NCBI RefSeq assembly: GCF_030253575.1
Contig: NC_080558.1
Span: 2,676,001-2,740,000 of the forward strand
DNA: 64,000 nt
Source of the DNA: Rhododendron vialii
Taxonomy: Eukaryota; Streptophyta; Magnoliopsida; Ericales; Ericaceae
Direction of reading: 5' to 3'
Shown one piece after another: positions 35,484-45,163 of the stretch. The position numbers were made by a program, and so were the translations under genes. A model generated the notes under the pieces. The model was given only the letters and a program-made list of their open reading frames with translations, was not told the origin of the DNA and did not search any database. Numbering within the stretch: the stretch's first letter is position 1; each line of letters starts with the position of its first letter.

Positions 35484-36200
35484 TTACAACTGCCGTGAAA
35501 CGGCGACTCCACGGTGGCTTTCGGGTTTCCGGCGACAACTACCGGTCGAATTCGACGACACGAGTGAAACCAGAAGGTCCGAAAAAGCACCGAAAATGAA
35601 CTCGTGGGTGTGTTTCGGGTTTAAAGAGAGATAACACAAGAGAAGTTCGTGCAAATAGTCCCAGTCAGCCTTCACGTCGAACAACTGGCGCGCATCCACC
35701 ATTTCCTGCATCGACCGCCGGAAATCCCAATAAGGATCTGGCGAGTCTGTATCCACGGCGACTCCGCCCGCGACCATTGGGTTCGGGTCCGGGTCCAAGT
35801 CCGGCGATTCCGTCTCAATGGCGACTCCGCCGGCGACAAGTGGGTCCGGGTTATGATCCGGGTCCGGGACGACAATAGAGTTGGAGTGGCCGGGGGACGG
35901 GAAGAAGAAGCGGTGGGAGGCGAAGAGGGCGGCGAAGTCGGGAGGGGAGAGGTGGGGATCGGTGTCGTCGGAGGAGGAGTCGGAGGAGGAGGAGAAGAAG
36001 GAGGAGGTGGCGGAGAGGTTGGAGGCGGCGGCGGCGGTGGTGTTGGGGAGAGGAGTATCGAAGGTTTTGGCTAGGGGGGTTGGTGGCTGAAGGGTGGTGT
36101 CATCTTGTTGTTGTGAAGGTAGGGGTGGGGGTAGGCATGTGGGGAAGCACTTGAGTTTTGAGAGGCAGAGGTAGAAGTGTTTCCATAAGATGTTGGACAT
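35484..36200 (-). CDS. OVATE family protein (transcriptional repressor)
   Basis: Single-exon gene of 238 residues. The ATG at 36200 (MSNILWKHFYLCLSKLKCFP) is chosen because the in-frame codons upstream offer only TTG. The N-terminus with a short Leu/Cys/Lys-rich motif, a long Pro/Ser/Asp-rich middle with poly-Ser, and a C-terminal OVATE domain (about 160-218; PYWDFRRSMQEMVDARQLFD, then WDYLHELLLCYLSLNPKHTH and FIFGAFSDLLV) are the standard layout. It resembles the OFP13/15/16/18 group. OFPs are nuclear repressors that bind TALE homeodomain proteins and TONNEAU1-recruiting motif proteins and affect organ shape. Pro/Asp-rich repeats around residues 115-155 contain a duplicated AGGVA..T.SPD unit. 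A GA tract lies just upstream in the leader. Confidence 0.94.
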   Translation of the reverse strand: MSNILWKHFYLCLSKLKCFPTCLPPPLPSQQQDDTTLQPPTPLAKTFDTPLPNTTAAAASNLSATSSFFSSSSDSSSDDTDPHLSPPDFAALFASHRFFFPSPGHSNSIVVPDPDHNPDPLVAGGVAIETESPDLDPDPNPMVAGGVAVDTDSPDPYWDFRRSMQEMVDARQLFDVKADWDYLHELLLCYLSLNPKHTHEFIFGAFSDLLVSLVSSNSTGSCRRKPESHRGVAVSRQL

Positions 36201-36211
36201 TTTCCCTTGCA

Positions 36212-36212
36212 A

Positions 36213-36244
<32 letters not shown>

Positions 36245-36275
36245 GGAGGGAGGTAGGAGAGAGAGAGAGGATCTT
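36212..36275. repeat. GA-rich tract in the OFP 5' leader
   Basis: Interrupted GA/GGGA repeats (CT-rich in the transcript) begin about 12 bp upstream of the OFP start codon. Confidence 0.9.
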
Positions 36276-38293
36276 ATATGGGATTTGTGTTGTGGGTATG
36301 GTTCATTGGTTTTGGTAACTAGTAGTATAGTGAAGGATATACAGAGAGAGTATGTTTTTATCACTCTGGGCTGGCATTCATGTGAAGTTGTGGGTAAAGT
36401 TCTATGGCCAAAAATGATTTTCTTTTCTCGCTTTTTCACCATTTGCTTCTTAAAAGACGACTCCAATTATCCAGATATACCTGGACTAAAATTAGGGAAA
36501 AGACAGGATAAGTGTTTTCAAAATAGGTTGCAAACGAGCCGAGTCTGGCCAAGTTTTAAGTTAAGGTGTTCGAGCTTGGTGAGAGTATTGAACGAGCTTC
36601 TACACACGAGCTGGGCTTATCTACTCGAGTTGAGGTGCGACTAACTCGAGCACGGTTTGTTTACTAAGCGAGTCAACGAATTCTATTCTAGCTCGTTTGT
36701 TTACTGAACCAATCGAACCGAGCCTCGAGCTGCTCAAGAACAGTTTGGTTCATTTGAAGCCCTCTTTTCCAGTACAAGATTCTAGTTCGACCTTCTTCAG
36801 GGACAGTCTTTTAGGAATTGTTGCGAGTGCTTCACGTGTAGTCTCTAGTGCCGGCATAGGTGACTTGCTTTCTTCTCGCACGTTTGTTTTTGGTAAACCT
36901 GATGTGCCCTTGCTTCAAGGGCAGCGCATGCCAGGTCAAAAACCAGAAAGAACAATTAGGCCTTCACAGGCTTCACTGGAGCACGCCATGTACTTGAACA
37001 AAGGACCCCATGTCCTCATGTGTCCCTCAAGATTAAATTGATAGTACTGTAAATAGCTAAGGAACAAAAACTCATTTGCAGACGTAATTGACAGTGGTAT
37101 CTCTCTCAAACCTCTTTAGTACAGGACATCTCTGCATTCGTTAACTACCTACTCATCAGAAAGACTACCCCACAGCTCATCGCCGTTTCGACAATCAATG
37201 GTTTAAATTTTAAAAGAAGTTCAAACATTTTTGGACAGTAGCGGTGGGTGTAGTATTTTTGCTACTTTTATGTGGGTTTCAAACTCGCATTTTTTTCGCA
37301 ATTTTTCCCACGGTTAGGGATGTCTGAGTTTACTTACGCGCAGCTCGACTAGTTTCCTCATTGGCTCGGTCAAAGGCAGGCTATTGATGCCCGTGACTAG
37401 AGAATTCAAAAAACGCGACGTGACTCCGAAATCGAGCCCTAATCGATTGTATGGAGAGGACCAACAAACAGTAGTAACCTTGGACTGACTCACTTTCTTT
37501 TTATGCCGACGCCTAACTGTCCTTCACATACACAGGTGTCTCACAAGGGAGAAGAGTCCCTACTTTGGTTTCAAAATGTTGCACTTAGGTATCTTTGCTT
37601 AATCCTTCTACATATGAAATCAATTACTCTATATATTTTTTTGGTAACACAGAGTGTTTCCAGGCCAATTATGCATATTACGGGACTAAATCTCTGCGGG
37701 CCCTATTGGATATGTTGAGAATAACTCCATTTTTTTTAACGTAAATCAGCTACTCCATCAAAAGTCAATAACTTCGCTAGTAAATCTTTGTTGATGACAT
37801 ACAATTAACTACTTATCGCTTGTTAATCCGATCGATTAGCAAGTTCTTAGTAAAAAGAATCCACTAAGATAGAAATTAACCTTTGAGAGATTTTTCGTTT
37901 GCAATAAGGCAAGAATAAGCAACGAAACAAACAAGCCCTTGGAAGGGTTTAGGCACCTTCCCCATCCTAAGCTGTTAAGGTTCACCAAATAGAGAATTCC
38001 CTATGCATATTAAGAAATTAACCAAACTTCCTTTTTTACCCCTCATAGTTTGGACAATTTGCCGATGATTTCTGTGTTAAATTAGGAAAAATGTAATCTT
38101 TGTACTAAAGTGCACCGTTAATTCCATTACGGAAATTTTATGGACACACTCAAATTACACACAGAATCACGTGTGTGCTATGGTGTGTGTAATTTAGATG
38201 TGTCCATAGAACAACTCTGTTGTTACTGCCAACGATCAAATGCCTCTAATACCCCATAAAAAATGAGGGGGCCTGCTACAACGGAGTTTACAT
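36276..38293. other. Intergenic region upstream of OFP
   Basis: About 36530-36760 is a run of GAGC/CTCGAG-rich words (TCGAGCTTGGTGAGAG, CGAGCCTCGAGCTGCTCAAG) of a dispersed repeat type also seen at 43190-43310 and 54015-54340. A frame at 36760-37041 (SRTFVFGKPDVPLLQGQRMP) looks like a gene fragment but I recognise no family. A hairpin (TATGGACACACTCAAATTAC against GTAATTTAGATGTGTCCATA) lies at about 38131-38209. Confidence 0.45.
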
Positions 38294-38866
38294 CAGGGAC
38301 GGAACCAGAATTTCATATACGAGGGGGCCAACTACAATATAAATAACAAAGTTATGATATTTGAAGGTTCAAGAATGTAAAATATTTAAATGACTTAAGT
38401 AATACCCACTTCAAAATACAAATATCTAAGTGCTCTTAATAAATAAAAAACAACTAGAAGGCAAAAAATATAAAAGTTTTGTAATGTGTTATATATCAAG
38501 CATGTATCAAAATGAAATGCAACGTTTCCCTAAGATTTTGAAAGTCATTTTGTGATTGAGTCAGAACTAATTTTCACAGCAATTTTATTCTCAATGAATA
38601 TAACCAAAGCATGTGTGAGAAATTCATCCTCCATTTTGTTGCAATTTTGACAATATTCATAACTGAAAATGTTTTACTCCATCTGGGACACCATTCTTTA
38701 TTCATAGCTGAAAATGCATTTTCTTTATTCTTTATTGGTCACCATGTAGGGGTATAATTTTGATATTCAAACAAAAAAGAAAAAGAAAAGACCAATACTA
38801 ATAATAAAAATTTTGAACTGCGGGGAGGCCTGGCCCCCCATAAGGACACTCTTGGCTCCGCCTTTG
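38294..38866 (-). mobile_element. hAT transposon remnant with transposase C-terminus
   Basis: 573 bp. The ends CAGGGACGGAACCAGAAT and CTTGGCTCCGCCTTTG are inverted. Flanks GTTTACAT (38286-38293) and GTTTCCAT (38867-38874) are an 8-bp target duplication with one mismatch. On the minus strand 38634-38545 encodes MEDEFLTHALVIFIENKIA, continuing VKISSDSITK and a stop; it resembles the C-terminal dimerisation end of Tip100/TTF-zinc-finger hAT transposases. Nothing else of the transposase survives, so it is an internally deleted, inactive copy. Confidence 0.82.
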
Positions 38867-38874
38867 GTTTCCAT

Positions 38875-39237
38875 TATGTGGTTCTCCAACTGTATAGTTG
38901 AGTCTGTACAGTATGGCATTTATAACATCGAGTTTACACATCATTAACTATCGTAATAGTCCGGTAAAAGTTTCGGGACACTACCCTCAGACTCCTATAA
39001 CGTGGATGGACAAGTCGAATCCCGAATGCTCAGCGTAGCACAAATCAAACCGAATCAAGCTTCATGAAATTCAACTGCAATTTGCAACACCTTAATTTTG
39101 AGCCGTTTGGGATTCTACTGTGTATGAGTACTTGTCAATATCTGGTTTCAAATTTTCCAAAGCAAAAACATTCTTCTCATGTTGCATCATATACTAACAG
39201 TTGCCCCATGCTTTAATCTTTTCCCCCAACTGAAAAT
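38875..39237. other. Intergenic, nothing recognised
   Basis: No open frame, repeat or inverted structure of note. Confidence 0.4.
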
Positions 39238-39338
39238 CCATCAATGCCAATGACACTCTCTAACTGAGAAGGAATGGGAACCTGTTTGAAATCCATCATT
39301 GCCAATGATACTCTCTAACTATAAGGAATGGGAACCCG
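39238..39338. repeat. Tandem duplication of about 55 bp
   Basis: CCATCAATGCCAATGACACT and CCATCATTGCCAATGATACT begin two copies, both ending GGAATGGGAACC(C/T)G. The second copy's end serves as the left target duplication of the adjacent SINE. Confidence 0.8.
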
Positions 39339-39553
39339 GATTTTTTTTTTTTTTTTGGTTTCGACAGTCTGAGCCAGTTTATGCGGATCTCGACTATTTT
39401 TCTTTTCAATCCACTCAAAAGCAGACCATCTACGCCTGGATCAGGAGATTCACAAGAGATATCTCGTTCGCGGCCTGATTGCCAAATTTCGAACTCAAGA
39501 TGCCTTAAAGTTTTCAGCTCATCCGCCTTTTGAGAGCTACCCCTTGGGTTGAA
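39339..39553 (-). mobile_element. SINE with target duplication
   Basis: About 215 bp. On the minus strand it has a tRNA-like head (GGGTAGCTCTCAAAAGGCGG, with GAGTTCGAAAT as a B-box-like element) and a poly-A tail (poly-T at about 39341-39356 on plus). It is flanked by GAATGGGAACCCG (39326-39338) and GAATGTGGGAACCCG (39554-39568). Another member is at 13970-14175. Confidence 0.75.
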
Positions 39554-39568
39554 GAATGTGGGAACCCG

Positions 39569-40204
39569 TACTATGGATTATGTTATCTTCTCACTCTGCC
39601 AAACACAGTAATAAGAGTACAGAGAGAATCAGAGAAAGTTTTGAGGACCTAAATATTAGGAAAATATATATATATTTTTGATACGGGCCTAATACGATAC
39701 AGGAAAAGTTTTCGAAAAAATGTTCAAGAAAGAAATATGAACGGTCCAGATTCTTTTCTAAACATTTTTCCGGAAACTTTTCATGGATCCTATCATTTTT
39801 TTCGATAAAGAAAGGTCGAGTACCTAGCTGAAGTCCATTGTATGGGGCCTTTGGTGACAGGTATTCTTAAATTGAAGAAAGCTTTGTACACAAGTGGCCT
39901 TTGGTGACAAGTCTTAAAATACAGAAAACTTTGTACTTTAGTCCTATTACAAAACTCTGTTTTGCACGAGATTTCTCAAATTCAAAATATTCCCGTATGT
40001 GTCAAGTTACTACTATATGCATATTAACCCATGCATGCACGGATCGAGGGGCGGATGAGCAGAAACAACCTCTGCGCCAAATTTCCAAATAATCCAGCTA
40101 CTAAGAAAAAAAAAATTAGTCAGGCCGAGCGGAAAAAAAAAAAGAAAAAAAAATAGTCGGGATGTATGAAATATGAGTTCATCCGTGCAAAATTAATTCA
40201 AATT
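39569..40204. other. Intergenic, nothing recognised
   Basis: AT-rich with A-runs near 40108-40152. Inverted words GGAAAAGTTTTCGAAAAAATG and AACATTTTTCCGGAAACTTT (about 39702 and 39763) suggest a small hairpin. Confidence 0.4.
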
Positions 40205-40342
40205 TTCCTGTTAAGGAGACACTCAAACAATTAGAGTTTTTTTTGTCAAGCATACTGTTACTGTATCACGATTGTTAAGGAGACACTCAAACTATTAACA
40301 GTATTTTTTTTTTGTCAAGCATACTGTTAATTGTATCTCGAT
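40205..40342. repeat. Tandem duplication of about 66 bp
   Basis: GTTAAGGAGACACTCAAAC and TTTGTCAAGCATACTGTTA each occur twice (first copy about 40211-40275, second about 40276-40342) with different T-run lengths. Confidence 0.85.
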
Positions 40343-40495
40343 TCGTAATGCTAAAATTCTAGGTCCCTTGGAATCTCAAAAGTGCTCGTCATGTCTTTTC
40401 ATCCTCGCTAGATCGCTCGTTCCATGTCTTGCTCTCCTTAATTATGTTATTTCCTCACAAATGGGATGATTTTCGATAGGTTGAACACCTTGATC

Positions 40496-40757
40496 CAGAG
40501 CCGGCTCTGAGCTAAATCAAGCGTTACGGTCGCTTTAGGTCCTCCTAAAAATGTAAATTTTAAGAGCCCTTCATATTTTAGGATCCCTAGGTATCTTGGA
40601 ATATTTGGTTATTGTTGTAGGTTATTTCTTATTGATGAATACTAGTATTTGTTCTTGGAAGGGTAATCTACCTACTTACATTTTGTTCATTAAGATTTCG
40701 AAAAGGACTTCCTTTTGGTTTTCGCTTTAAGCCTCCAAAAAGTCAGGACCGGCTCTG
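40496..40757. mobile_element. hAT MITE with perfect 8-bp target duplication
   Basis: 262 bp. The ends CAGAGCCGGCTCTGAGC and AGTCAGGACCGGCTCTG are inverted. CCTTGATC lies at 40488-40495 and 40758-40765. The CAGAGCCGG terminus is typical of hAT elements. Confidence 0.88.
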
Positions 40758-40784
40758 CCTTGATCAATCAAGTCATATTAGCAA

Positions 40785-40937
40785 CCCAATGGGCTCTTGT
40801 CCCAGTTGGTAACTCCTGTCCTCCCCATGTGAGAGGCCAGGGTTCGAACCCCGTCATGAGCGTTTCAGATTCTAACCTACTAACACTTGCTACCTTGCTA
40901 CCCCACTGATGTATACAAATATTGGCAAAAAAAGGAA
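40785..40937 (+). mobile_element. tRNA-derived SINE with 12-bp target duplication
   Basis: 153 bp. A box-like TCCCAGTTGGTAACTCC and B box GGTTCGAACCCC are spaced as in a tRNA-derived promoter, and the body ends in a short A-rich tail. TCATATTAGCAA is present at 40773-40784 and 40938-40949. It inserted 27 bp to the right of the hAT MITE. Confidence 0.87.
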
Positions 40938-41237
40938 TCATATTAGCAAAAATACACACAGAGCAAAGGAACAAAACTAACTGCATGGAAGGAAAATATA
41001 AGCATGCAATTACCCCTATTAGGCCTTTGTTAATATTTACACATCTTAAAAAGACAGAGACCCGAACTACCATCCCACTTGCTAAGACGATTTCAGGTGG
41101 GAAACCAAACATCCAGAAGGAGCAAAAGTACATGATTTTACTTTATATGCTCCAAGATGGCAAAACATAGTATTACCTACTTATGTCACACATATATAAG
41201 TATATACAGCATTCTTGTGCTAATTAAAACATCCACC

Positions 41238-43703
41238 TCAAGTACTAGTAGCACCCTCGTTAAGCCTAGCAGCCGCCGTCATGGACGTGGCCACCCCTCC
41301 TGGATTTGTGGTCAAGTTGGGGTTGTTCCTCAGCTCCGCGGTTACCACTCCTTCCGCATCATCCCTTGTCGCTACCTTATCCGCCGGCAACCTCGCGGTT
41401 GCACCCTGCGTTACACACCATCCGCGGTTAGAAAAGATGTACTTTGAACAAATTAAAAAAGTTAATTTGATGGATTCACATTGACCATTTCTTAACACTA
41501 ACCCCAGTCATTTCATGAAAAATGTTGCCTATAGATCAAATTAGGCTAGAGCTACAATGTTGAAATACTCGATTAACTACGAGCGAAATGCCTGCGTACG
41601 CAGATTTCTGTGCACAGAGTCACAGACCTAAGTATACGACGCACATGATCCATGCATTGCTTTTTTGTGACTCGTGTAGGGTTTGGAACACATCTGTTTT
41701 CGAATTTGTGCACATAGACTTTTGATGAACCAATGGATTTTTTTGAAAAATCTTACAGTGAGCACATCAACGAGCTTGATTTTGTCCTCGTCGCGATCCA
41801 ACCCGGCATTGAAAGCCGCAGCGGATTGGGCCGTGGCTCCAACTCCACCGGGAGCTATAACGTTGGAGCCAGTTGCCCTAACCTCCGCGGCCTGAACCGC
41901 AGCAGCATCGCTCTGGTCCACGGGCTTGTTTCCGGCTGTAGCTATAGCGGCCTCGAGTGCTTCCCCTATGGTTATTTGAGCCTGGACCACCGCCGCTCCG
42001 GCGGTTGTTGCCTGTACTTCTGTGTACTGATACACTTGTCCCAAGACCTATAACAAATCAAAGACGTTTTCTTTCACTAGCACTATTGTAATTAGCTTCC
42101 TTTTTCTTTTCTTTTTTTGTACCAAAGATCTTTTAAAATACGTGGAGATAAATGAAAAGGATTTTGATTTTCGCGCTTCATTTTTTTTTACTAATGGCGC
42201 TCCATTTTGTTCATGAAATTACTAGTAATTTCACGTTAAAAGTGAAGCGTCACTGATAAAAAGTGAAGCGTGAAAATTAGTTTCCAAATGAAAAACAAAT
42301 TACTAATTAAGATGCTAAACAGGCATGTCAAGATTATACATTTTCGTTATATTCGGATGTCTGGCGCCACAGTGAATTCGCACCCTTCGACTAATCTCGA
42401 AAGTCAATGACTAGATAAACATTTACTGGTGTTTTTCACTTAATAATTAAAACGCTCTCACGTGGTAGAGAGAGTATTTGAGAATAAAATCTCGACATGC
42501 CGGTTTTCCATTCAAAATTACCACTCATTTATTTCATAACTTGAAAAATACAAATATTCAACGTGGATTATTCAAAATTCAGTTCCAAATTCCATTCCCA
42601 ACAAACTATTTAGCAACGTTACTCTTTGAAAAACTACCACAATGATTTGTTTTGATCCGCGAAAGTTTATTTTGTTAGAATGATTAGATTAACACATTGA
42701 AAGAGATCATTTAATATTTAGGTATATCATGGGCTTTCTATTTAAAAACTTCTTCCTTGGTATGTTTCTTTCTAGGACAGCAATATATATATTGTTGTTC
42801 GCTTGTAGCTCGAAGCTCAGTTCGTTGGGATTTTATTTGGCTCAACTTAATTCGTTTAGTAGAAAGTTTTTTCCCAGGTGTATCATATGCACCTATTTTA
42901 TGGTTCATAACATTTTAGCGTGGTACATAATTTTTGTTCTAGAATTTATAGTTTTTCAGCAGTACGATTTGTAACATTTTTATTATGATTCATAACATTT
43001 TAGTGTATCTCGTAATCTTTATACGATTCACAAATTTTTAGCAATACGATTTGTAACATTTGCTATAGAATTCATAACATTTTATGGGTACGTGTTTTAA
43101 GAATGCATATGATACACACCCAAATGAAAAGTCTGTATTGTAGTCTTTTTCGAGTGGAAAAAACCGAAGTTAACCATAGTTTTGACTCGTGTCAATGCGT
43201 TTAGCTTGAATGTAAGGGCTCAACTCGTTTGTAGAAGCTCATTTAGTCTCTAACCGAACAAAAGTTCTTCAAAAACTAATCAAGCTCGAGCTTGAATATT
43301 TGGACTAGTCTCAACTCTCACGTTTCACGTTTGGTCGGGAGAGAGAGAGAAAGAGAGAGACCTGTCCCCCAACTGACTCAGTGACAACCCAGGTACCAGG
43401 ATACTCTGTGTCTGTGGCCGAAACCGCAACCCCTCTGTCGCGGGCCACATCCGTCGCATCGTCGCGGCCAACGACCCCGGCTCTCTCGTTCATCGCAGCC
43501 GCTGCCTGCATGACCGCCGCGGGACCGCCACTTGGGACCTGTCCAAACACGGAGGCTTCAGCCGTCTGCATCATGGCGGCGTCTTGCGGGGTGATGGGCT
43601 GGCCGGCGAGGTCGCCGGAGACTTGGAATACGTCGCCGTACTTGATCGGCTCTTGTTGCCGCCGTTGTGTTTCTTGAGGCCGGCGTGGCTGTTGTTGACT
43701 CAT
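41238..43703 (-). CDS. Seed maturation protein, LEA group 5 (SMP/ECP31/RAB28 type)
   Basis: Three exons on the minus strand: 43703-43362, 42047-41757 and 41405-41238, all phase 0 and GT-AG, 266 residues. The start is MSQQQPRRPQETQ at 43703, where the family begins; the frame runs on upstream into leader sequence. Three SMP domains: one per exon, with PIKYGDVFQVSGDLAGQPIT and QDAAMMQTAE in exon 1, ITIGEALEAAIATAGNKPVD and QSDAAAVQAAE in exon 2, and DKVATRDDAEGVVTAEL in exon 3. Ala/Gln/Gly-rich and hydrophilic, as expected of a late-embryogenesis protein protecting cells during seed drying. Length matches the family (about 260). From memory, SMP genes lie near FRL4A in Arabidopsis. Seed-specific ABA control is likely from the family, but I did not identify the elements. 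Confidence 0.96.
42877..43120. repeat. Inverted-repeat element in SMP intron 1
   Basis: The left GGTGTATCATATGCACCTAT and right GCATATGATACACACC ends are inverted, with ATTCATAACATTTTA/G words repeated inside. MITE-like; no clear target duplication. Confidence 0.55.
43190..43310. repeat. CTCGAGC-rich dispersed repeat
   Basis: GGGCTCAACTCGTTTGTAGA and AATCAAGCTCGAGCTTGAAT belong to a dispersed repeat also visible at 36530-36760 and 54015-54340. Confidence 0.5.
43341..43360. repeat. GA tract at the 5' splice site of SMP intron 1
   Basis: On the gene strand the intron starts GTCTCTCTCTTTCTCTCTCT, so the CT tract begins directly at the donor site. Confidence 0.85.
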
Positions 43704-43814
43704 GTTGCTGGTCGGATTACTGAAAAAAGGGGTCAGATTTTCCGGTGTGTTTGATGTGTTTGAGGAGTGTTGATCCAGAGAATTTAGAGAGAGAGAGGGG
43801 TATCGGTGGGTCAA

Positions 43815-44582
43815 GAGAGGGTGATGTGTTGGACACGTGGATTTTGGGATGACAAGTGGCAGATGACAAAAAGAGGTGATGGTACACGTGGAGCCCTGAT
43901 AGTTAACCCGTTGGCGGCTGAATTACACGTGGCAGTTGGATGGCCAACTAGAGTGCATGAGAAGTTATTTTTATTTGGCTGCTGATTTTGCCACTTTTTT
44001 TTTTGTTAACGTCATTCCTTTACAAGTGTTTTTTTTTGTACAAAAATATACTTAGAAGAGTGGCGTTAACAAAAAAAGAATAATAAAATCATTTCATTTT
44101 GTTTATGCCAAAATTGTAATGCATAAAAGTCTGTACCTTACACATGGATTAAAGTTTGTATGCATAACAATTTTGACACAAACACAAACTATTTTGGCAT
44201 TAGCAACACCTTTTTTTTTTTTTTACTATTAATAGAAAAACTCTCAGAGAATAATTTTGTTCACCCTCTCTAAAAGAATGTCAACATTACCTTCTCTTAT
44301 TGATTGAAATGGTATAAAAATCACGAAATTATTACACTTTTTGGTGCAAGAAAAACAAAATCTTTGTGGTTCCTACTCTAAATTTTATAATTCCTAATTT
44401 CCTACACCCATTTTGACCAATGAGATGGAAGGTAAAATCATTCTCAAATTTATAATTCCTAATTTCCTACACCCATTTTGACCAATGAGATAGAGGGTAA
44501 AATCATTCTCAAATCCTCGTCAAGAAAACGCAGCATAATAAGAAACAACTCAAGAAATGAACAAAACCCTTTGCATAATCCC
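43815..44582. other. Region upstream of SMP
   Basis: Contains ACGTGG-type words near 43835, 43885 and 43927 (ACACGTGGATT, TACACGTGGAG, ACACGTGGCAG) on the side upstream of the gene. These resemble ABA-responsive G-box cores, which would suit a seed LEA gene. A tandem duplication of about 66 bp lies at 44380-44512 (ATTCCTAATTTCCTACACCC twice). Confidence 0.5.
43834..43935 (-). promoter_or_regulatory. Candidate ABRE/G-box cluster upstream of the SMP gene
   Basis: Three CACGTGG cores (about 43836, 43887 and 43928) lie 130-230 bp upstream of the SMP ATG. CACGTG(G) is the core of the ABA-responsive element bound by bZIP factors, and LEA genes of this family are typically ABA- and seed-induced. 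The positions are read from the sequence; the function is inferred. Confidence 0.6.
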
Positions 44583-44765
44583 AAGGGGTTTGGTCATGTG
44601 AGCATGAGAAAAATTGTCCTTCATAAGTTGGTGTGTTCAAATCCCAGATAAGCCGAACATTCTACACTGTAGTGCCACTAGGGGGTTTGTCTGGTCGCTA
44701 ACTTCAGGATTCAAAATTAGTCGAAGAGCACGCAAACTGATCCGAATATCCAGTTATTAAAAAGA
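44583..44765 (+). mobile_element. Au-like SINE
   Basis: The tRNA-like head has a B box (GTGTGTTCAAATCCC). The 3' part GGGGGTTTGTCTGGTCGCTA, continuing ACTTCAGGATTC...ATTAGTCGAAG..CACGCAAACTG, matches my memory of the plant Au SINE consensus. It ends in A/G-rich sequence. Diverged; target duplication not seen. Confidence 0.7.
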
Positions 44766-45163
44766 GAAGAAAAGAAAAACCATGATGTATGTTGTCACAA
44801 GAGAGGCAACTGAGGAGATACAATGTGGAAATGACAACGTGTACAAAGGAAAGAACCGACGAATTAGAAGAGAATGGAGACAGAAATAAGAATAAACTTG
44901 TTGATATAATGTAGACAATTTCCCGAACATAATGCAATGCTTTCCCCATATCTAGTTGAAGTTGAAGCATTCCAGGCATATAAAATAAAAACATTACTGC
45001 AAAGACATACACATCATAGTCCATTTACACATCATTTCTCAATCCAAATATAGGGGTCTTTTGGGAATCTTATTGCCCTCTTATTTAACTACAATTCCTT
45101 CCCATGTACACACAACTGAGTTTACAGCTACTCTTGGATATGGAGCAACCAAACTTATTCCCG

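Noticed and set aside
35649-36090. Gly/Val/Glu-rich open frames on the plus strand
   Set aside because: Antisense shadows of the OVATE family gene, caused by its Ser/Pro/Asp-rich low-complexity coding sequence.
36697-37041. 114-codon open frame as a gene
   Set aside because: Starts inside a dispersed repeat. The latter half looks gene-like but matches no family I know, so I leave it as a possible gene fragment.
44704-45024. Hydrophobic 106-codon minus-strand frame as a membrane protein
   Set aside because: Overlaps the end of an Au-like SINE, and AT-rich DNA often gives such Phe/Leu-rich frames.
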